DNA from: Halioglobus maricola
Lineage (GTDB): Bacteria; Pseudomonadota; Gammaproteobacteria; Pseudomonadales; Halieaceae
Length of the DNA stretch: 64,000 nt
Direction of reading: 5' to 3'
NCBI RefSeq assembly: GCF_009388985.1
Contig: NZ_CP036422.1
Coordinates: 3,920,501 to 3,984,500 of the forward strand
The notes beneath the pieces are model-generated. The model saw nothing but the letters and a program-made list of their open reading frames with translations, did no database searches and had not been told where the DNA came from. How positions within the stretch are numbered: the stretch's first letter is position 1; each line of letters opens with the position of its first letter. Made by a program: the position numbers and the translations under genes. Shown piece after piece: positions 1 to 6,885 of the stretch.

Positions 1-1
1 A

Positions 2-1402
2 CACTCCGCTATCGGCCTGGTAGCGGGAGTCTTGATGTACTTCATCTGTCTTACCGGCACTCTGGCAGCGCTGGCTGAAGGGTTTGAGCGCTGGGAGCAA
101 CCAGCGATTCCCGAATTCCAACGCATGGAGCCCGCCGCAATAGAAAAGGCCATGAACACATTCAGAAGTGAAGTGGATGAACAGCCGGAGTCGCTATGGG
201 TGGTCTTACCTACAGAGCAGATCCCACGCACACATGTTGCAGGCAGCGACAAAGAATTCTGGACCGACGCCGGGGGGAATCTACTGGCCCCACCCACCGA
301 GAACTGGACCCACATGCTGCGGGAACTTCACCTGAGCCTGCACCTGCCCCGTAACATCGGCCTGGTTGTTGTCAGTGCCGCAGGCGCCATGCTGGTAGCG
401 CTAATCATTTCCGGCCTGTTCGCTCACCCCCGCCTGTTCAAGGATGCCTTCAAGCTCCGCCTCGGCGGCTCGCGACGCCTCGAACAGGCAGACATTCACA
501 ACAGGCTGTCAGTGTGGGGCCTGCCGTTTCATCTGATGATTGCGGTGACAGGTGCTTTCTACGGCCTGGTAGGGATCATGGTGTATTCGGCCGCTGCGGC
601 CTGGTATGACGGCGACGCCGATGCCATGTTCGACGCCGTGTACGGGGCGGACCCTGTCATTGAAGCACCGCTTGTTCCGCTGCAGCCGATTCGCGCGATG
701 GCACAGCTCGAACAGCATCACCCGGATGCTGACCCTATCTACATCGTGGCCCACAAGGTGGGCACTGAAGCTCAGTTTATGGAGATAGCCGCCACCCAAC
801 CTGGACGCCTCGCCTATTCCGAGATCTATCGCTTCGACGTCCAGGGCAACTACCTTGGCGATCAAGGGCTGACTAGCGGCCCCGGCGGGCGTCAGTTCCT
901 GTATTCACTTTATCGTATTCACTTCGGCTACTTTGGCGGCTGGCCTACGCGTATCGCGTGGCTTGCGCTTGGGCTAATGCTGACGATTGTCTCCGTAACC
1001 GGTGTCAATATCTGGCTGGCCAAGCGCGGCATAGACGACTGGATACCCAGGGCATGGACTACATTCGTATGGGGCGCGCCGCTGGCTCTGGCAGCTTCGG
1101 CGGCGGGCGCTGTACTCCTGGCTATCCCTGCACTGCCTCTGTTCCTGGCAGTGCTGGTCGTCGCAGTACTCACAGCATGCCGCGGCACAGGAGTCAGCAC
1201 CCTCGCTAGCGAACTACAGTGGTGTACGGCTGCGGTGCTTATTGTTCTGGCGGTCGCCCACCTCGCCCTGCACGCACCCGGAGAAAACGGTGCCTATCTC
1301 TGGGCGATGAACGGCGGGGTGTTCGCGGCAGGGCTGGTCATGGCAGCACTGGCTTACCTGGGCGGAAGGCAATCAGTGCGGCGCACCACCACCCATTTGT
1401 GA
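2..1402 (+). CDS. PepSY-TM family membrane protein, 5' end cut by window edge
   Basis: The frame is open from base 2, so the true start lies outside the window; the first in-frame start codons (TTG at 32, ATG at 35) fall inside a membrane segment. About 467 residues are visible. Hydrophobic stretches occur at the very N-terminus, after the region around base 355, around base 520-600 and around base 945-1020, followed by further helices near the C-terminus, which matches the multi-helix PepSY-associated TM family. Such proteins are usually inner-membrane components associated with siderophore or iron uptake, some acting as reductases. The neighbouring bacterioferritins fit an iron theme, but the specific role is inferred. 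The 3' end overlaps the convergent bacterioferritin gene by 30 bp. Confidence 0.8.
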   Translation, partial: HSAIGLVAGVLMYFICLTGTLAALAEGFERWEQPAIPEFQRMEPAAIEKAMNTFRSEVDEQPESLWVVLPTEQIPRTHVAGSDKEFWTDAGGNLLAPPTENWTHMLRELHLSLHLPRNIGLVVVSAAGAMLVALIISGLFAHPRLFKDAFKLRLGGSRRLEQADIHNRLSVWGLPFHLMIAVTGAFYGLVGIMVYSAAAAWYDGDADAMFDAVYGADPVIEAPLVPLQPIRAMAQLEQHHPDADPIYIVAHKVGTEAQFMEIAATQPGRLAYSEIYRFDVQGNYLGDQGLTSGPGGRQFLYSLYRIHFGYFGGWPTRIAWLALGLMLTIVSVTGVNIWLAKRGIDDWIPRAWTTFVWGAPLALAASAAGAVLLAIPALPLFLAVLVVAVLTACRGTGVSTLASELQWCTAAVLIVLAVAHLALHAPGENGAYLWAMNGGVFAAGLVMAALAYLGGRQSVRRTTTHL

Positions 1403-1858
1403 CTGCAGGTAGTTCTGCAGGCCAACCTTGTCGATCAGGCCCAGCTGTTTTTCCAGCCACCAGGTGTGGTCAACCTCGGTGTCTTCGAGAAGTTTCTCCA
1501 GGATCGTGCGAGTCTCATAGTCCTGCAGTTCCTCGCAAAGCTGAATCACTTCTTTCAGCGCAGCGCCAACGGCGAGTTCCACATCCAGATCGCTCTGCAA
1601 CATGGCGGGAACATCCGCACCGACGTTGATCGGCTCGCGAGTAATCATATCCGGTCGCCCCTCGAGGAACAGAATTCGCTCGATCAGCGCCTTGGCGTGC
1701 TCTTTTTCATCGTCGAACTCGTGGGCGATGCGCTCATAAAGTTGATTCAGGCCCCAGTCATCGTACATCTGGGCGTGAATGAAATACTGGTCCATAGCGG
1801 CCAGTTCGAAAGACAGCAGCCTGTTAAGCCCCGCGATAACCTTGTCGTTGCCTTGCAT
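1373..1858 (-). CDS. bfr: Bacterioferritin, ferroxidase-competent subunit without the haem methionine
   Basis: This is a 161-residue bacterioferritin, an iron-storage four-helix-bundle subunit that assembles into a 24-mer cage in the cytoplasm. The di-iron ferroxidase ligands are all present: Glu18, Glu51, His54, Glu94, and a Glu128/His131 pair that aligns with the canonical Glu127/His130 after a one-residue insertion. Position 52, the Met that binds bridging haem in E. coli Bfr, is Lys here, so this subunit probably cannot bind haem on its own. The ATG at 1858 is preceded by a GAGAGGAAG ribosome site. It lies 13 nt downstream of a second bfr gene with the opposite set of features, and the two probably form mixed cages. 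The last 30 bp overlap the convergent PepSY gene. Confidence 0.95.
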   Translation of the reverse strand: MQGNDKVIAGLNRLLSFELAAMDQYFIHAQMYDDWGLNQLYERIAHEFDDEKEHAKALIERILFLEGRPDMITREPINVGADVPAMLQSDLDVELAVGAALKEVIQLCEELQDYETRTILEKLLEDTEVDHTWWLEKQLGLIDKVGLQNYLQSQMGGGAPH

Positions 1859-1871
1859 AATCTACTTCCTC

Positions 1872-2345
1872 TCAGTCGTCCGACATTTTTGCCTGCAGGT
1901 AATTCTGGATACCTGAATTTTCGATCAGATACTGTTGCGCCTCAATCCAGTCCACGTGTCCTTCCTCATAGCCGAGGATATCTTCCAGCACGTCGCGACT
2001 GACATAGTCCTGGGTTTTCTCACACAAGGCGATCGCCTCTCGCAGCAGGGCAAGCTGCTCCACCTGGAAATCCATGTCGCACTGGAGCATCTCTTCAGTG
2101 TGCTCACCAATACGAATTTTTTCCAGATGCTGCAAATTGGGCAGCCCTTCCAGGAACAGAATGCGTTCGATAAGTTCGTCAGCCTGCTTCATGTCCTTGA
2201 TGGACTTTTTGTAGGCTTTTTCGTTCAGCTCTTCCAGGCCCCAGTTGCGGAACATGCGGGCGTGCAGAAAATACTGATTAATGGATGTCAGCTCTAGGGT
2301 GAGCACCCGGTTGAGATAACCGATGACGTCGGCGTTGCCTTTCAT
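1872..2345 (-). CDS. bfr: Bacterioferritin, haem-binding subunit with degenerate ferroxidase site
   Basis: This is a 157-residue bacterioferritin. The open frame extends upstream, but the ATG at 2345 (MKGNADVI) aligns with the family N-terminus and follows an AGGAGC ribosome site. The haem ligand Met52 is present. The ferroxidase centre is eroded: residue 51 is Asp instead of Glu, 54 is Gln instead of His and 94 is Gln instead of Glu, while Glu18, Glu127 and His130 remain. It is therefore the haem-binding partner of the ferroxidase-type subunit encoded 13 nt downstream. Paired subunits with this division of labour are known in other proteobacteria (Pseudomonas, Neisseria). Transcription probably starts from the promoter at 2442-2470. 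Confidence 0.95.
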   Translation of the reverse strand: MKGNADVIGYLNRVLTLELTSINQYFLHARMFRNWGLEELNEKAYKKSIKDMKQADELIERILFLEGLPNLQHLEKIRIGEHTEEMLQCDMDFQVEQLALLREAIALCEKTQDYVSRDVLEDILGYEEGHVDWIEAQQYLIENSGIQNYLQAKMSDD

Positions 2346-2441
2346 AGCAAAGCTCCTGATAGCAAAATGCCGGCAAACGCGCCGGCGGGTACAAGTAATG
2401 CGAAGAGTGTAGCGTCGAACCCGAAAATAGTCTATTTTTTT

Positions 2442-2470
2442 GTTATAAATCAATCACTTGAGATTGACAA
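2442..2470 (-). promoter_or_regulatory. Sigma70-type promoter of the bfr pair
   Basis: On the minus strand TTGTCA (2470-2465) and TATAAC (2447-2442) are separated by exactly 17 nt, close to the sigma70 consensus. Transcription would start near 2434, about 90 nt before the ATG at 2345. The rest of the 297-nt gap between 2345 and 2643 shows no other gene. Confidence 0.65.
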
Positions 2471-2487
2471 TAAGAAGGATTCGCATT
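2469..2487 (-). promoter_or_regulatory. Possible Fur box overlapping the bfr -35 element
   Basis: The minus strand reads AATGCGAATCCTTCTTATT, an imperfect match to the Fur consensus repeat (best in the left half). It touches the -35 hexamer of the bfr promoter, a sensible place for iron-dependent control. The match is partial, so this is a suggestion. Confidence 0.35.
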
Positions 2488-2642
2488 GCTTTTCGCTTTA
2501 AACCCAGAGCAACGTAGTGGCTTCAACAAGGGCAAGCCCGTGCCAGGCCTGGCAGCGTGCATCAAGCTTTTTGACCGGTAAGGACAACCGGCAAGATGAT
2601 CCGGGGCGCTATACTCACGGCACCAGAATAAGAGGACTCACC

Positions 2643-3227
2643 ATGAGCGCGGAACGACAAAAGCTGAACAAGCAGACAATGGGCATCACCGATGGCCTGC
2701 CCTTACAGGTTTCCGACGGAGGGATCGAAGAACTGCGTCGCGATATTCAGCGCCTGATGGACATGGAAGCCATCCGTCAACTCAAACACGCCTACTTTCG
2801 CTGCGTGGATACCGCCAATATGGATGAGCTGGCCACTCTGCTGCATCCGGACGTTATCGTTGACTTCAAGGGCGGCAACTACCACTGGCAGCTCGAGGGC
2901 AGAGACGCCTATCTGGAAAACCTCCACACATCGTTCAGTAAACAGGCCATCACCCAGCACCACGGCCATCATCCAGAGATTCAGATGTTGTCCGATACTG
3001 AAGCAACTGGCATCTGGTACCTGGAAGACAAATTCTGGGTATTGAATCATCGTTTCTTCACCACCGGCACGCTGCTCTACTGGGACCGATACGTGAAGGA
3101 GGACGGCCGCTGGCAGATCCTCGAAACCCGCTACGAGCGACTTTACGAATTTACCGATCAGCTGGAAGAGTCCCCCACCCCCGCCTCACACTACCTGGCC
3201 ACCCACGGCAGCGAACCAAAGTTCTAG
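2643..3227 (+). CDS. SnoaL-like / NTF2-fold family protein
   Basis: The predicted protein is 194 residues. The open frame starts at 2517, but the ATG at 2643 has an AGAGG site 7-8 nt upstream and gives a family-length product. From about residue 30 to 170 it looks like a SnoaL-like (NTF2-fold) domain: an N-terminal helix with the pattern IxxLMDMEAIRQLKHAYFR, then a segment with DELATLLHPDV, and an H-rich stretch (TQHHGHH) typical of the group that includes ketosteroid-isomerase-like and bile-acid dehydratase-like enzymes. The substrate cannot be told from sequence. It stands alone on the plus strand between bfr and a TPR protein. Confidence 0.75.
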   Translation: MSAERQKLNKQTMGITDGLPLQVSDGGIEELRRDIQRLMDMEAIRQLKHAYFRCVDTANMDELATLLHPDVIVDFKGGNYHWQLEGRDAYLENLHTSFSKQAITQHHGHHPEIQMLSDTEATGIWYLEDKFWVLNHRFFTTGTLLYWDRYVKEDGRWQILETRYERLYEFTDQLEESPTPASHYLATHGSEPKF

Positions 3228-3236
3228 TGCCCTAAA

Positions 3237-3278
3237 CTGACATCGCAGCCCCGATCTGTCTTATACTTTTCGCAGATC
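3237..3278 (+). promoter_or_regulatory. Possible promoter with inverted repeat around its -10
   Basis: CTGACA (3237-3242) and TATACT (3262-3267) are separated by 19 nt, a little long for sigma70. The -10 sits between GATCTG (3253-3258) and CAGATC (3273-3278), a perfect 6-bp inverted repeat that could be an operator. It lies just upstream of the TolB-like/TPR gene. Confidence 0.35.
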
Positions 3279-3286
3279 TCAAACTA

Positions 3287-4960
3287 ATGCAGACGATGTC
3301 AATATTCTCACTGCGGGATGGCCAGTCCCGCAATCTCAAAATACTCACCCTGGGGCTATTACTGGTTGCCCTGGCTATCATCGCGAGCGAAAAACTGGCA
3401 CCGCTCAGTTCCATATCATCACTGAGGCAGGACAACGGCTCGACGCCGGACGCTCCCGCGGAAGTATCCATCGCCGTATTGCCCTTCGTACCGCTGAGCA
3501 ACGCACAGGACGATGCCTTTTTCGGCAAGGGGCTGGCGGAAGAGCTGCTCAACTCGCTAGCCAAGCTCCCCCGGCTAAAAGTGGCGGCGCGCACCTCCGC
3601 TTTCACTGTCGCCGAGGAAGACCTCGATGTCAGGGAGATGGGAAGGCAGCTGGGCGTGGGCCATGTCCTCGAGGGCTCCCTGCGCCGTTCGGGCAACCGA
3701 TTGCGTGTTACCGCTCAGCTCATCCGGGTGGAAGATGGCTTCCATCTATGGTCCAACGCCTATGAAAAAAGCTCTGAAGATATTTTCCAGGTCCAGGACG
3801 AGATTGTGAGAGAGATGTCCCAGGTACTGCAGATCCGCCTGGGGGTAGGTGCTGGAGAGGGCCGGGCTTCTGCGCGCGGAGTCAACCCCCAGGCCTATGA
3901 AGACTATCTGCGCGGGCTGGATTTATGGTGGACCCGGGACCTGGCCGGCCACCGCGGTGCCGCTATCGAAAAATTCATGATGGTGACCGAGCAGGATTCC
4001 GAATTCCCGGATGGCTGGGCAGCCTATGCCACGGCACTGGCATTGAGCGACGAAAGCTACGCCCCGCATTTTCCAATCGGCGCTTATCACAGTTCGGTAG
4101 AGGATGCTTTTCAGCGGGCGCTGGGGCTGGATTCACGCAGCCATCGCGCTCTGTCGGGGCTGGTTTACTGGCATACAAACCGGGTCATCGATATCCCCCG
4201 CGCCTACGACTACCTGAAACGTGCGGAAGCATCCGGCGCGACCAACGGCTTCACCTATTACGTCGCCTCCCAGTACTACTTCTCCGTTGGCGATGAAGCC
4301 CTGACCATGGGTTCAATCCGTCGGGCAAGCCTTGCCGACCCGCTCAACCACACCTACAGCCGGCACGAATTTCTGTATGCGGCCGCCTTTGGCGACTACC
4401 GCTACAACGACCCCTTCTTGCAGGAACTGGATGCCTGTACCGCCTCCGACTGTAGTCCCACCCAGTGGATTATCGCCTGGAGCGCTGCCCTGGCGGCGCT
4501 GCACTCGGCCAACGATGCCGAGATCCGGCGCGCGCGTGACACGCTTATGGAAGTGTTCGCAGCCCTGGGCGCCGCCGGTTTCGCCGCCGAATACCAGGAA
4601 TACCTGATCGCCTATATGGACAGGGTGCTAGGCATTGACCCACGGCAACAGTATTGGGATGCCGTCGATTTCACTGACCGCGACCCGGGTGGCCTGTTTA
4701 CCCTGGATGCCGCCATCCTCGCCCGTGTAGGCCGCCTCGAAGACGCGCTGGATTTACTGGAACGAATTGCAGAGGCAGACCGCTTTTTCGCCAACCGAAG
4801 CGTACCTTACGTTCTGTCTGGTGGAGGCCTGGAAATGCCCGAGGAAATCCGCCGCCACCCGCGCTACCACGCCATCTGGGCTCAGCCGGGCATGCCCGCA
4901 ATTGAACTGGCGCGGCGGTCAAACAGCACCAACGCCGGCCTGCCACTCCCGCCTATCTAG
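3287..4960 (+). CDS. Membrane-anchored TolB-like domain / TPR protein
   Basis: The protein has 557 residues. A short N-terminal segment is followed by one membrane helix (about residues 18-35). Residues about 60-190 form the TolB/FlgO-like domain seen downstream of wHTH or adenylate-cyclase domains in many signalling proteins (IAVLPFVPLS, GLAEELLNSLAKLP, VGHVLEGSLRRSGNRLRVTAQLI, DGFHLWSNAYE). The remainder is a helical TPR-like array. No DNA-binding or cyclase domain is present at the N-terminus, so this is a stand-alone membrane version. The start is uncertain: ATG at 3287 or 3296, neither with a strong ribosome site. Its stop codon overlaps that of the convergent SagB-like gene in a CTAG tetranucleotide. 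The precise function is unknown. Confidence 0.75.
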   Translation: MQTMSIFSLRDGQSRNLKILTLGLLLVALAIIASEKLAPLSSISSLRQDNGSTPDAPAEVSIAVLPFVPLSNAQDDAFFGKGLAEELLNSLAKLPRLKVAARTSAFTVAEEDLDVREMGRQLGVGHVLEGSLRRSGNRLRVTAQLIRVEDGFHLWSNAYEKSSEDIFQVQDEIVREMSQVLQIRLGVGAGEGRASARGVNPQAYEDYLRGLDLWWTRDLAGHRGAAIEKFMMVTEQDSEFPDGWAAYATALALSDESYAPHFPIGAYHSSVEDAFQRALGLDSRSHRALSGLVYWHTNRVIDIPRAYDYLKRAEASGATNGFTYYVASQYYFSVGDEALTMGSIRRASLADPLNHTYSRHEFLYAAAFGDYRYNDPFLQELDACTASDCSPTQWIIAWSAALAALHSANDAEIRRARDTLMEVFAALGAAGFAAEYQEYLIAYMDRVLGIDPRQQYWDAVDFTDRDPGGLFTLDAAILARVGRLEDALDLLERIAEADRFFANRSVPYVLSGGGLEMPEEIRRHPRYHAIWAQPGMPAIELARRSNSTNAGLPLPPI

Positions 4961-6066
4961 TCTTCCACCGAGGGTGGTGCATAAGGTATGAACTGGGTGC
5001 GCTCAAACGCCTGCGGGTCACCGTGACCGACAAACACTGAATAGACCAGTGACTGACGCACCCGATTTAACCCCAGCAGGTTCCGCGCAGCAGTGTCGGA
5101 AACAGCGCCGGTGGGTGCCGCATCGAGACCGAGTTCTGTGGCCGCCAACAGCATATTCTGGGCGATGTGACCCGCTTCCATAAGCACCACACGATAGGCA
5201 TTGGGGTGAGGATACTTCCAACTGCTGCGCTCAAAGTTCGCCACCAGTAAGATCGCGAACGCCGCTCCCTCGGTCCAGTCCTGCTGAGCAAATAGCTCCG
5301 TCGTATTCACGGCCAGATGGGGGGTCACCAGGCCCAGCGAATGGTCCAGGGCACTGTAGTGGTATATCCCCGGCTGCAGGCCCTCAACATTGCGCACATA
5401 CACATAGCCCTCGTAAGGATTCCGGGCGCCGCCGGAGGGCGTCATAGTGAGAGGCAGATGCGGTTCTTCGCCGGGAATCTGGGTATCGAGAAAACCGGTC
5501 ACACCGAGGCCGGCATAAAGACAATCGCGCATCGCATTCGCTGTCACCGGCTTGGCCAGAAAGGTGCGCACACTCCGGCGCTTCTTCATCGTGGCGAGCA
5601 GGCCGCTATCCGTATCTGGCAGCGCCATCTGTGCCACATGCTCAAGACCCTCATTACTGGTGAACTGGGGAATCGTCGGCTGGGTAGCTGCAATATGGTG
5701 CATCCACTGAGCCGACTGGTCCTGATCCAACCAGGGTGGGTCCTGAATACCAAAGTGGTAAAGGCCGGCAGTGCTATCCCAGGCCCAGGCAGCCTCATAC
5801 TCGGCGTCCTGCGCCGCCGCCTCGGTATTTTCCATGACCAGCAGGCCGTACTCGACCATCCCATGCAGATAGGTATCCACCGTCGCCGGCGACGTGGTCG
5901 GGTACAGCGCGTGTAACGCCTGGGGCAACTGCCATTCCTCGGCCCGTGACAACAGCTCAAGCGTAAATCCGTCCACCGGCATAGGCTGCTGGTACATGAA
6001 ATTACGCACCACCGGACTCTGCCCGGCAAAGGTCACCACCAGGGATCGGGCCCTGCGTACGCGCAC
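4957..6066 (-). CDS. SagB/ThcOx-type FMN-dependent dehydrogenase
   Basis: The protein has 369 residues. The C-terminal two thirds (about 155-350) is a nitroreductase-fold SagB/ThcOx domain: KKRRSVRTF at about 161-169 for FMN binding, PSGGARNPYE at about 210-219, GLQPGIYHYS at about 229-238, a Lys284-Tyr285 pair matching the catalytic Lys-Tyr of azoline dehydrogenases, and EAGHIAQN at about 297-304. Residues about 30-80 look like a small winged-helix/RRE-like module, common in RiPP enzymes. Characterised relatives oxidise azolines to azoles, but no YcaO cyclodehydratase is encoded nearby, so the substrate may differ. The GTG start at 6066 follows an AGGCGG site and lies 18 nt after the octapeptide-repeat gene, so the two are probably co-transcribed. 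Confidence 0.85.
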   Translation of the reverse strand: MRVRRARSLVVTFAGQSPVVRNFMYQQPMPVDGFTLELLSRAEEWQLPQALHALYPTTSPATVDTYLHGMVEYGLLVMENTEAAAQDAEYEAAWAWDSTAGLYHFGIQDPPWLDQDQSAQWMHHIAATQPTIPQFTSNEGLEHVAQMALPDTDSGLLATMKKRRSVRTFLAKPVTANAMRDCLYAGLGVTGFLDTQIPGEEPHLPLTMTPSGGARNPYEGYVYVRNVEGLQPGIYHYSALDHSLGLVTPHLAVNTTELFAQQDWTEGAAFAILLVANFERSSWKYPHPNAYRVVLMEAGHIAQNMLLAATELGLDAAPTGAVSDTAARNLLGLNRVRQSLVYSVFVGHGDPQAFERTQFIPYAPPSVED

Positions 6067-6084
6067 TGCGCTAACCGCCTGCCG

Positions 6085-6819
6085 TCAGGGACTGCCGTCA
6101 GCCGAGGCCGCCATAAACGGGCTCGCTGGCGAGGCCATGAACGGACTGGCGGGCGACGCCATAAACGGACTCGCGGGCGACGCCATGAACGGACTCGCGG
6201 GCGACGCCATGAACGGACTGGCGGGCGATGCCATGAACGGACTGGCGGGCGACGCCATGAACGGACTCGCGGGCGACGCCATGAACGGACTGGCGGGCGA
6301 CGCCATGAACGGACTGGCGGGCGACGCCATAAACGGACTCGCGGGCGACGCCATGAACGGACTGGCAGGCGATGCCATGAACGGACTCGCGGGCGATGCC
6401 ATGAACGGACTGGCGGGCGACGCCATGAACGGACTCGCGGGCGATGCCATGAACGGACTGGCGGGCGACGCCATGAACGGACTGGCGGGCGACGCCATGA
6501 ACGGACTGGCGGGCGACGCCATGAACGGACTCGCGGGCGACGCCATGAACGGACTGGCAGGTGCGCCCGGCATCCCTGGCTGCGGCGAAGCCGCCCCCGC
6601 ACCGGCCACCATCATGGACTGCTGGGCAATCGCCACGAGGTCACTGTTAGTCAGCTTGCTGGTATCAGTGTCTTTCCACGCTTTCTGGGTTGCATCCAGA
6701 TAGACCTTCAGTGACTTCCGGGCCTGCTCGCGCACAGAATCCAGGTAGGCATCATAAGCCTCACGGAAAGGATCCATTGGGCTGGTTTCTTCTTTCTTCG
6801 GTGTTTTTCTCTGTGCCAT
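6085..6819 (-). CDS. Octapeptide-repeat protein (19 x ASPFMASP), candidate multi-core RiPP substrate
   Basis: The protein has 244 residues. Residues 1-13 are basic and polar. About 16-72 are charged and probably helical (DPFREAYDAYLDSVREQA). About 73-87 are Ala/Gly/Pro rich. Residues 88-237 are 19 tandem copies of ASPFMASP (the last is shortened), ending in ASADGSP. There is no signal peptide or membrane helix. I do not recognise the N-terminal part. The ATG at 6819 has an AGAGG site upstream. The gene lies between a peptidase and a SagB-like dehydrogenase and downstream of a borosin-type N-methyltransferase, all on the same strand. Each repeat ends in proline and carries hydrophobic Phe-Met, so it could be a polyprotein of short peptide cores. 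It could equally be a structural, low-complexity protein. Function is inferred from context only. Confidence 0.7.
   Translation of the reverse strand: MAQRKTPKKEETSPMDPFREAYDAYLDSVREQARKSLKVYLDATQKAWKDTDTSKLTNSDLVAIAQQSMMVAGAGAASPQPGMPGAPASPFMASPASPFMASPASPFMASPASPFMASPASPFMASPASPFMASPASPFMASPASPFMASPASPFMASPASPFMASPASPFMASPASPFMASPASPFMASPASPFMASPASPFMASPASPFMASPASPFMASPASPFMASPASPFMAASADGSP
6110..6565. repeat. 24-bp tandem repeat, 19 units
   Basis: Nineteen head-to-tail 24-bp units start at 6110 and recur every 24 bp to 6542. The plus-strand unit is close to gccatgaacggactggcggg followed by cgac. Units differ at only a few sites (ctc/ctg, gac/gat, atg/ata), all of them changes that keep the encoded octapeptide. 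The first and last units are more diverged. Near identity at DNA level points to recent expansion by slippage or recombination, and the silent nature of the changes suggests selection on the peptide. Confidence 0.97.
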
Positions 6820-6885
6820 GCTTCACGCCTCTTCAGCTTGGTGACGATTAATATTCCGCTGCGTCGATGGGCTCACCCCCGCCAA

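Noticed and set aside
20..35. TTG/ATG near base 32-35 as the true start of the PepSY gene
   Set aside because: The frame is open to the window edge and these codons lie inside a membrane helix, so the gene begins outside.
6110..6565. Possible CRISPR array
   Set aside because: The units are head-to-tail without spacers and are translated in frame; no cas genes are present.
6033..6602. Second minus-strand frame of Arg/Trp/Pro-rich repeats over the same tract
   Set aside because: It is an out-of-frame shadow of the ASPFMASP repeats, very basic and without a ribosome site.
5894..6703. Long plus-strand open frame (269 codons, GLAGDAMN repeats) antisense to the repeat protein
   Set aside because: A 24-bp repeat keeps all frames open. 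Only the minus-strand reading has a ribosome site, an ordinary non-repeat N-terminus and operon context.
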